A stretch of 64,000 nt of DNA, taken from contig NC_135199.1 of the NCBI RefSeq assembly GCF_050948175.1, positions 1,488,001 to 1,552,000 on the forward strand. Reading direction: 5' to 3'. Source of the stretch: Xylocopa sonorina (Eukaryota; Arthropoda; Insecta; Hymenoptera; Apidae). Below the pieces are notes generated by a model. The model did no database searches. It was not told where the DNA came from and worked only from the letters and a program-made list of their open reading frames with translations. The position numbers and the translations under genes are program-made. Below are positions 23,401-34,735 of the stretch, in pieces; within the stretch, counting starts at the first letter, position 1; every line of letters starts with the position of its first letter.

Positions 23401-26085
23401 ACAGATAATATTTATAGAACATTTCCGTACACGATATAAATAATCACGGATGCAAAATACGTATTTTAATTTAAACCAATAGTTAATTATATCAACAATT
23501 AAACACTGCCCTCTTTTTGACACAGGTACACGCATTAGATGAAAAAGGAAGCAGTTTCAATAAAGTCGCAGCTGCATTATTTATCTTATTATTTTTACCT
23601 GGATTCCCTAATTATAGATATTTCATTCTTATATATCAACGAAAATTGTTGTATTATAATTAGTACAATATAGATTAAAACAATATATGCTTTTTATATA
23701 ATACAGTGTAGTATAAAATTCATTCGCTAATGATCCATTCTCATATATGAGGATGAAAATTAACATTGTGCCTGTGCAATGGAAATAAAATTATTACGTG
23801 TAATTAGCATCGATATTATTTCTTATTTAAAAAAATTTACAATACCTTATTACTTGAACCACAAAGTCTTGTCACATCTCAATATACATAAGTAAGAATG
23901 TTACAAAAATACAAATATAAATTTCAAAGCTTCAATATTTGCTAATATTTGCTCTTGCTAAGCTCTAAAAATAGAAATCTTGAAGAAGTTCAATAGTAAC
24001 AATAGTTAAAGCTTTCATTTGTGCACTGTGTCTACTTAAAATGTTTACTCTCCTCATTACAATAGTATATTCCGAGAATCATCAATTAGAAATATCAGGT
24101 AAAAAAATAATCTCACGAGACATACGCTGTTTACGCTACATCGAACAACGTATATAATGTGTTGCAGTGTTGTAACGTTGCAGTAGCATATAGTGCTATA
24201 TGTATATAATAATAATAATCATATTGCCGCTATGCTAATTTCAAGAAAATTATTGTCCTTCTTACCTCAAATCTATAAGAGGTAGAAAATCGACGTCTAT
24301 TAGCGGCCTCAAACTTGGTAAACTGTACGTAGCTATGTGCCCATTTGAAACGTAGCATACAAGGCATACATTATCTGAAGAATAAAAAGTGTCGTCATTT
24401 CGAATCAATTAAATTTAAATTCATAATCAAATAAATTTAAATTAAGTTTAAAAAGCAAATCAAATTTACTCATTTCTTCGTTAAAACATTAACTAACATT
24501 TGTTTAAAATATTGTATTTTTAGAAATATAGAATATTAAACCAACTGTAACATAATTATTATACTGCTTAATATTTTCTAAATGAAACTATTATTTGCAC
24601 ATTTTGCTTGCGATACAATTAAATTACAGTGATTAAGGATAAGTTAAATGAAATGCTTGTACAAAGGCAAAGAGCAATGGCAATGCATACCTTTTAAAGA
24701 CGTAATCTCTGCTTTGATCACAATGTGAGTTTCAGCCAGTTGTTGCCTGTAGAGGCAATTTTGCGATGGCAACGCTACAACCCTTGCTTGTTTCTCAGAT
24801 GCTAATACGACGAACTGACGATCTTCGAAACCATCTCCTGTAGTTGTTTGCGCGTTCATCGATGGTGACATCCGATTATTCGTACATTTTCCTTGACTCC
24901 CTGTAAGGTCGAAAGAAGCATCGTGTTAGTAAAAACTAAAATGGCCTCTACCTACCAAATAAATAATTAGTATCATGTCCTATTTTCTACGATTTAATTT
25001 TCATTATGCTTCAGATCATTTCACATAAAACGTACTGTTACGCTCTTTACTCTCCATACTATCGTCTTTCCAGGACTCGTAGGAGTATGGAATCAAGGCG
25101 CCATTACAATCTAAGAAGGACATCGACAGAATGCACCCCTTCAACTTAAACGTAGATCCATCTATAAAAAATAAAATAATTAATACATTATTTTGAAATC
25201 TCGCTGTATCTCTCGTTTCGTACGTAGGCAAAAAAACAGAAATGGTGTTTACGTAAGCAAACAGGAAAAACCTATCGGTATCACGTAACTTTTACACAGT
25301 CAAGCAATAAAAATATTGATGCTTACTGCACGTCGAAACAACGACTGGATGAGCATGTCGCTCTCCACGAGCTGGTGTATTAAATATCACCGTTTGTATA
25401 GATCCTAAAGATGTGCCGATCCAAAGAGTTGGTACCGGACTGGTATCTGAAGGATTGTACAATAAACATATTGTATTAATAAAAACAACTATAGGCGGTT
25501 CGACAATCATTTTAACACCAGAACTACCATTTTAGGATAATTTTACATTTCAACATAATTTTACATTTTTGGCAATTTTCTATAATTTTTTTTATAAAAC
25601 ATACACACAGTATTTTTTTTAACAGCTACTATTTTGTTTTCTTTTGGAGGAATTAGGGCATTGTCGATAGTTCTAATGTTAAAATAGACCATCTATTCGT
25701 GACACGTACCGCTCTTTTTCGTGTAGGAATCTGCAAATGTAAGGCAGCTGATGGTTTCTGTGCTGATATTTTCGAGCGACGACATGCTAGAGCTCCTTGA
25801 CCGTTGAAATGAACTGTCGTATTTGTCTACCCGGCCAGCAGTCCCGAAAATAAATAGAAAATTAAATAATTCATTACGCACAGCGTAATTTTTCACGAAC
25901 GTATTGTACGAGCATGCAACATCTATTAACAATGGAACATCTCTCTGACAGTTCAGCATTCACCGGTTGTAGATAGACGGAAATAAAGTCGTTAAGAGAG
26001 TCCCGGTCAGAGTGTTCGAAGAAAAAAACTGTAGAAAACTCGAATGTTTCGAACAGTGGACACTAATGACAAGAAGAACAATGAT

Positions 26086-26155
<70 letters not shown>

Positions 26156-29100
26156 GCGACAGCAACAGCAACAACAACAACAACTATCGTGACTAGGTAC
26201 CTCTCTTGATAGGACATATTCACAGAGTAACATCTTTCATTCGTTTCAACATACATCAAGTCGAACCGACGTGTAACTATTCTGTCACAGAATTGGTAGA
26301 ACGCCACACAAGAAAAAATTGGAAATAAGAAGAAAAAGAAGAAGAAGAAGAAGAAGAAGAAGAAAAATGAACTAGAAAGAACAAGAGGAATTGTAATCAA
26401 AAAGTCAGTCTCAATCTTAAGCGGATACATCTCGGGCACTACGTGCCGATACATCATGCGCAAATCACGTAAAACTCAATCAAGTCAACGACGTCGATCC
26501 CACTTTCATTTCGTTTCGCGTTGATTATTAGATAGCTATAAGTCAATGATAAGTTCATTTCTGACTGATATAACAACAGCATGATTAACAACTGATATAA
26601 CAATTGCACAATTAAGGTTAACTATAAGTTATTCTACTAATAAACGAGTAACTTGTTCATTTTAATCATCGAAAGATATTACTTTTTATTCGTACAAAGA
26701 ATCAAATTTTAAAAAGACATCGATTAAATCAAATTTCTTCCTCTGCATAATATCTTAATATCGTTGCTCTCTGAAAGATCGATGACACGCTCACATAATA
26801 GTAATTTTACAATAATTGAAAAAAGCAATATGAAAGCATGTTTAAATGTATTAGATATACTGCAATTAAAACAATTTTTAAGGATGCATACTTTGATTAA
26901 CTTTTGAATTAAGGAACGCAAAAATATTCAAAGTGAACACTCGCACCATTTTTCTTCCAGAGCATCGATATGCATTGCTAAAGATTTCATCTTGGTTATG
27001 TTGAAACATTAAGAATTGCATCAGTAATCGTTTATATGAAATAATAACACGTTCGACACAGTCCACACTCTGAAAGACACTTTAAAGCTTGAACACAAGG
27101 GATGTCCTGGTCCCTAAAAACTGAAAACATACAAATTTCAAATAGCATAGACTCTAGGAAAAAAGAAAACTTTAGTAGCAAGGATATGATTATGCAATTT
27201 GCACTAAAAAGGCATTCTGCGACATCCCTGAAGTCTACGTTCCGAATGTACCCAGTATACATACATACGTGTACGCACAAGATTTAATAAAAATGTTTAT
27301 CAAATTGTATAAATGTACTTATTAAAATAGTAAGTAATTACTATTATTCAACGCAATTTTGTGTTGTACTGATATTAAAGAAAAAAAAACAATAAAAGAC
27401 CTACACCACTCGTTTTTATCAACATCCTGTGCATTCGACGTTCAATGAAGTGTACACTGAGCGGAAGAATCAGTTCAACGTATCATCGTTAGGCCACATC
27501 TATTAGAAAAAAAAGCCAACTGAAAATTGAGGCAGAGATAGATAGAGATCGTAAAGAGATCGGCGGGAAAATATCTTTTCGTCGGTGGTGCAGAGTGAAA
27601 ATTAGAAATCCACGCAAATTGGATGATGTGCCATTCGTTTCTTTCTTTTCTTTTTTCTTTTTTTTTCTTAAAAAAGTGATTTGATCAAGAGCTAGTGAAC
27701 AGATCGTTTGGGAAGAAGGATGTGATGCAGAGTAATAAAGTCTGCTGAGTATTATTGTATTCACACTCAAGTCAGCAAAGACCAGACAGTATTTAGCAAT
27801 CAGACAGCGAAAAAAAGGTACGATAACGAAGACCAATCTTGAAAACAGCGACTGTTATAAAATTAGAGCTTTGTAGTGCCTGAATTAATTTTGTCAGAAA
27901 AATAGTAGTATAGGAAAATCGGAGATTAAAAGTAAAAATGTAAAAAACAATTGAATATTTTCAATGTGCAATACGCTTAATTGTTAAGAATCGAAATGTT
28001 CCTGTAAATTTGAATAACAATAATAAATAGATGGCACGATACTAAAATATAAATATAATTCAATGAAGTTGCAAATATTATATAGTAAGTCTCACAATCT
28101 GTTACCATTGGTCAACTTAATAAATTCTAATCTCTCCAAATATAATTATAGAACGCGTACAATAAACTGGTTACAAATGCGTAAGGCTGTTCAAGAAATG
28201 TGATCTCCATTAATCGCGTTCAATCAATCATAGAAGAATCAAGAATCGCTCTATTAACAACGAAATCAAAGGAATAAGAAAACGGAGGAAAGAAACACTC
28301 AGAGAAGGATAGACTTAATATCATACAGTAACATAGAAAACAATCGGTAATCTACATTAATTAGTATAGCGATTTGTATGTATTTAAGGTGATAGTTCAT
28401 TGTATAATACTACCGAAGCTGTTATACTGTCTGGTGTTGGAGAGAATATTCTGGTAGTTGTAAGGAGCTTGCGAGGCGGTCGACGAATAGCTTCGTATCT
28501 CGGCGCTACGGTGGCTCGAGAATAACGAAGTCGTTGGAAAGTTGTTCAACGAGGGAGAATCCAGCTCGAAATGGTTAGTAGTGGTACTCAGACACTTCTG
28601 GAGCTTTCTTATACCCTGAGCACGAGTTTGACGTTGCTCGACCGTAAGAGATTTGCGAGAACTCGAACCAGCGACATCGTCGTCACCGCCGCCGCCGCCG
28701 CCACCTCCACTGCCTCCGCCGCCGCTTGCACCTCCGCCACTATTCATGTTATTGCGAGTACCCGATCGGGGGACGCACACACCACTACTGCTAGATCCTC
28801 CACTACTCGCGCTATCGCAACCACCGTCACCGCCAGTGTTACCGCAGGAGTTACAGCTATTATTATCGTCGTGGTCACCTTTATCACAGCAACCACTACC
28901 ACCAACGACCATCGTACCTCTTCGCGTTACCGGCAACATGCACATCCCGTTCATCTACAAATGAGCGACAGATCAAATGTAGAGAAGATACATATGTCCT
29001 ATAGGTAGGTCGTGCTCGGGCTAAGTAGTCTTAAATACCACTCTTAAATTCTGATACCATTATTGAAGAACCTTTCGCTCTTGGTCTTTCTCTTCGAATA

Positions 29101-32100
29101 AATATCGATTATCTGTCAATTATGTTACAAGTGGTTATATTTAAAACTCTGTATCCTATTTCACGTAATAATTTCGAAACAAAAATTGGAATTATTTAAT
29201 ACGGGAAACGAGATTAAAACTGTTTGTTATCTCTAAACCAATTTTATATACTTTACTAGACGACCAATAACGTTGTATTTGCTGTAGAATAATAATCCGT
29301 ATTTGAATAATAAATAATCCATATTCTATATATAAAAAGGTGTTGCAGCTTGAACAGTTGCGAACAACAAAAATAGCACAGTTCTGAAATTATTTAATTT
29401 CTAGATATTAAACGATGCAAATTATACAGAAATAAGCGGAATAGAATAATGGAACATTTACTGAAAAAAAGAATTTGATATTTGTATTTTTTAAACAAAT
29501 AACCATCATTTTAAACAAATACCATCTTTTACACTCATTTATATGTATCAATAAATAATATAATCTACAAAAATATGTATAAAAAGTTGTAATATTTACA
29601 TGGTTTAATGAACAAAAATTAAATAATTTCTAGAGTATGCTACCTTTTTGAACAGAATTCTAATCCAATAGTACACGGAAGAATAACATGTTCTTCTAAA
29701 ATATAATTTTAGAAAATGTTACCTGTACTGTATAAATATCTATATAAATATCTATATAAATATCTAAAATACAATTATAGACACAAAAAATTTGGGCTAC
29801 ATATAATTAATGTAGTTGAAAATTGAAAGCATTTTGTTTTAAATACGTTTGATGACAAAAATAAAATACTTTAACCTGTTAGATATCTTTTTATTTGGAG
29901 GTTCTACTACTCCAGTTGAATAAAAAAGTCAGAAAACAGTGTTGATTATATGCAGATTGCTTTTATATGGCAGTGATCTTGTAATAGTGTTTTCGTTTTG
30001 CTTAGCATCGAATAAAAATAATGGATCAACTAGTACATTAATTTGATAAATTTATGAAAATTATTTAAGAAAACACCAGATACATACTATAAAATAATGG
30101 TTTTGATGTTTCTTACCATTATTAATTTCAATAAAATGACATCCCTATAAATAAAATTTTGATGATGATTAATCCTTAACTATAATCGATTGGTCGATAT
30201 TATAATTACCCTAACTTTACTTAAATTTCTATTTTCTCTTTCACTTAATAGAACCATAATAGTAGAGAAGAGACAAGTACCTATTCTTATAAAATTCTTT
30301 TAACACATCTTGAAAATTTATAACATTGTTGTAACAATTTCGTTTGATGGATGTCACCTTTACGACGGGATTAAATAATGTGTTCGACTACATTTCGTTT
30401 GTAATACAACATTAATTCAAAATAAACCTCATGAAAATCTTCTAAAAAAAACTGAATGAAATTGCAACGAACATCCTGTTCGAACGTGAAAATAAAAAAT
30501 TGTTCATCCGTTTTTAACCATTCTACCTAATTAGTATTTGCCAACGATATTAATTACGAAATTACACTAGTACTGGAAAGAAGATCAACCAATCAGTGGG
30601 AAAAGTGGTCGAAGATATTTGTTTGTTTGCGCTCAAAGGTGCAAAGATTGCTATGTGGAATATCAGCATATATTATGCAGAGTCCTTTATAGCAGTCAGT
30701 CAATGTCGACAAAAACAATTAGAGAAACACAAGTAATAAAAGTGCTCTCTTATGCTCTGAAATAATTAATGGGATATTGGAGGAAAACAAAGAACGATTA
30801 CAGAAATGATTTCGCGTCCTGTTGTCATTGATGATGCCGTAACCATACGTGTTACTATTATTATTACTATTGCTATTGCGTGCAAATTATTAAAAAAATA
30901 TCGAAAAGCTTTGAAAGCGACATTGTACCGAGAGAAAGGTGTAAAGACAACGAATTCTATGATACAACACTATATATAATACGTGTCAGAATAAGACTAA
31001 TCGGTGTACGCATGTGTTCTCATATATGTGTGTGTAGGCGCGCGCATATACACACGCGCGCGCGCACGCACACATGTATATATGGAAATGAAACTATCGT
31101 AAATGTTAGACTATCACTACAATATTAACTGTATTCTGATTCTGTTGTGACTAAATGAACAGAAAAAAGAACAGAATCAAGTGTGTACTAAATGTCACCT
31201 ATAAAGTATAATCCGTATTAAATCTCGCAACAAGCATACTTTTCTCTCGGTGATCAGACAACTGTCAAAATGTGAAAAACCTTTTTTTACCTGAATCAAC
31301 CTTGCTGTCGGGGAAGACCGCAAAACTGATTTGAACCTGAAAAAGCGTTAAAGTAGAATCTCTTCGCATTTGATTAATAAATTGTTTGCGCTCAAAAGTA
31401 CTTTTTGGGGTATTGAAACCGAAGGAACAATGTCAATTCATAATATCTTGTTGTGGCGCATTCGTGGGGAAAATCTGGCATCGTACAAAACTTGGTAGGA
31501 TTGACATTATGTGAAGAAATTAATCTATATAAAGTTTGGCAACGAATCCGCAGAGAAGAGAAAAATGAAGGGGTAACAAATGCGAGTATGTAGTTTCAAC
31601 TATTCATTCCAAGTACTCAAAAGTATATACCTAATACAGGTGTTTATAGGTATGCTGCTAAAAAAACAAATATCTTCTAATAACGAACAAGGCATACGGG
31701 ATACAAGCTGCATGTGCATTGATGAAATGTCGCAAATATAATAGGATATACTGCTTTATAGTACATGTTTGTTCCACTTTACCATATATACAGGGTAGGG
31801 CAGTAACTATTAGCATCTCAAATAACTTCGAAAATATAAGTTTCATAGAAATTATTTTGATACAACATTGCACAGTACAAAGGGACCCATCCGTCGGCGG
31901 AAAAATTTTTTTGTAAGCGGAGGTATGTCGGACATTTGAAAGTCACCTTCATTTTTTTAAATGGATCGATATGTTTTTTCTTCCGTAATACGATAGACCA
32001 TCTTAAAACCAGTTCAACGACCTGTAACATGAAGCCACTGAAGGTCATAGAAAGTAGAAAAAGGCGATAATACTTACGGTTTGGTATGACCATCTCTGTC

Positions 32101-34663
32101 AAAACTTATTGACGCACAGGCTGTAATAATTCGCTGTTGCATGTCATAAGGTATAGTTGGTACTTTTTTGTACAGTTTCTCTTTCAGTGTTCCCCACAGA
32201 AAGAAATCTAGAGGTGTTATGTCTGATGAACGAGCTGGCTACGATATTGGACTGCCGCATCCAATCCAATAATTTCGAAATTTTTTATCCATTTCCCTTC
32301 GTGCAATGAATGAATAATATGCATTGTCGTATAAGTAAAGGTAATGCTACCAGCAAAAGACCCAATGTAAAATTGGCACTGATGTCATGAACGCGTCATA
32401 AATTCAGTTTTCAAAAACCCTATGTTTATTGCTGCTCGGCGTCGGTCGGAACAGACTGACCGATTTATCGATATTAATCTTATCATGTTTAACTTATCCT
32501 GCAAACTATTAAAATGCCGCAGTGTTTATTTACAGTGAAGTAAACGCTAAACATTACGTATTTCTCTACTGTTTACAATACGTATGTTTCATTTACTACC
32601 AAACCGTAAGTATTATCGCCTTTCTTTACTTTCTATGACCTTCAATAGCTTTATGTTACAGGTCATTAAACTCATTTTAAGATGGTCTATCGTATTACGG
32701 AAGAAAAAACATACCGATCCATTTAAAAAAATGAAGGTGACCTTCACATGCCCGACATACCTCCACTTACAAAAAACTATTTCCGCCAACGGATGAGTCC
32801 CTTTGTATTGTGCAATTTTGCATCAGCAAAAATTTCTATGAAACTTATAGTTTCGAAGATAATTGAGATGCTAATAGTTACTGCCCAACCCTGTATATAT
32901 ATTCGAAGGATAGTTTTCCATTAATCTGTAGTTGACTCTTATACATGTCGTGTGTTATATGTATATACAATGTATCAAGATTAGTCTTGAAATGAGCATA
33001 AAACTACATATACGTGCACGTAAAGTATTTGAACTTTATACTGCTTATAGTGCAATTATCCTTCGAATATAATAGCCACAGATTTCAGAAACTTTACATT
33101 TTTTTCATAAGTACTAATTTGCTTATTTTTTTCTACTAAACCTAAAACTTCTTTTCAAATAGAAAACGTAGGCACCCTCTGAGTACAACCTGTAAGGTCT
33201 ATTTAAATTGGTTATGTGAAAACAACAAGTCTGCACTTTTCTAAAACATTGAGAATTGTTCATCTCCTATAAATATTCCTTATAATCTAGATAGAGATTG
33301 CAAAATGTATAAAGATACTAATGAAACTGATTGACTGACTCTTATATTAGACTCTACACTTTCCAACCAATCAGAAAAACTCATAAATTTATTCCACATA
33401 ACTTTTTATGCTTACGTCGCAATGCCTCAGATCGTTTTTAAACATCTTTTCAATGCCATTTCTTCTATCCCTTTTTATGTAACATTTATATTATTATGCT
33501 GAATGGAATTAGAATAACAATGTAATATGACGCAGGCAACAAGATGAAGGATATGCTAAAAGAAGTTGCACGTCACAAATATGCAATGCATTATTTCGTA
33601 GATCCTATTGGAAATGTATATTCGAAACATTTTAACAGCATGGAAATATCTTCATCTATCAATGTCTAATACTTTTTAAATATCTGTTCTTCCTTTTTCT
33701 TCATTTATTAAGCAATTTCATTGATACTACTTACTCGACTGTACGAGTTATTCGTCAATATCTTCTTATCTATTGTTTTGCTTAAAATCATTTAATGAAG
33801 AAAATTTGATCGAAACCAAACTGAAATCATTAAAGCATCTTACATGTTGTTAGTGTTATATTTGAAATGAAAAATATTGTATATAGACGTTTAGTGAACT
33901 AATAATTGAGTATAGCGGAAATTGAAAAGGAACAAATCGAATAATGGTAAATAATGAACAGAATCAAAACTTGAAATGAACGAAAAGAAAATTCGTTTAA
34001 CCAAATTGGTATCTGTATGATTGAAATGTCAAATCGAAAAATAGATGGTACATGCTCCGCGAGAAAAGGAAAGGGTTCTACTTTCTCCATGTGCAGCGTT
34101 AACAAATAGAAACTATAGGTAACGATGAATCCTATATGGTTAAGTTTTTATCGGTCACGCATGCATTAAGTGCATACAAAAAATTAGTCTAGTACAGAAC
34201 GAAGCTAGGGTCTAATACCGCAATTAGCTTTAATTCTTGCAAGCTCTCTTACATTGTGTCTATTCTTAGATTTATGTGAGTTAATGATCGTCGATAATTG
34301 GTTGGTACGAATGAATTTCGTTTGAATTTCTTTGAACGCGTATACAACTTTCGTTTGTCACGTTCAGATTTTGTTCCATTGAGTTAGAAGCTGTGCATCG
34401 TACACAGTAGGTTGTGAATCGAACGTGGAACGATTACACACGCGATTATGCAAGACGTATGCGACAAATTTCACGAGAGACAGTGAATCTGCATATGAAT
34501 AAGAAAACGAAAAAGTTTATATGTTAGTAGATAAGCGGACATGACGAATTGTTACATAGGTTATGTATCCTAATGAGCAAGATAGACTTGTTTCACATAA
34601 ACCTTTGAGTTGAACGATATGTCCTAGCGAAAGCTTAATTTTTTGTGATTGTAAAGAAAAAAA

Positions 34664-34735
<72 letters not shown>

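Larger units (their letters stand above)
18273..24265 (-). other. tomosyn intron 18 (about 6 kb, transposon-filled)
   Basis: Contains a complete-ended Tigger/pogo-like element (19841-21601) and, about 0.6 kb further on, a mariner remnant (22193-23440). The rest is AT-rich with no recognised content. Confidence 0.7.
25827..28413 (-). other. tomosyn intron between 13B and exon 14
   Basis: A 2.6-kb AT-rich intron. Trinucleotide repeats at 26086-26190 and 26328-26365 create long artefactual ORFs. Nothing else recognised. Confidence 0.5.
31791..32893. mobile_element. Foldback-like DNA element with ~296-bp inverted arms
   Basis: The sequence from CAGGGTAGGGCAGTAACTAT at the left returns as its near-perfect complement at the right end (CAGGGTTGGGCAGTAACTAT read on the other strand). 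The arms are 31791-32086 and 32597-32893, roughly 90% identical by eye, including TTAGCATCTCAA and the CGTAATACGATAGACCATCTT stretch. Both ends sit in TATATA, consistent with TA target duplication. The centre contains a decayed IS630/Tc1-like transposase tail. Each arm carries a long ORF, explaining two mirror-image ORFs of about 70-95 codons that read nearly the same peptide. Confidence 0.85.

Noticed and set aside
25960..26463. 167-codon minus-strand ORF rich in Phe, Ile and Val
   Set aside because: Its length comes from (GAA)n and (AAC)n/(AAT)n repeats read on the complement; it lies in a tomosyn intron.
28571..29008. Plus-strand Thr/Ala-rich and Pro-rich ORFs
   Set aside because: They are antisense shadows of tomosyn exon 13B.
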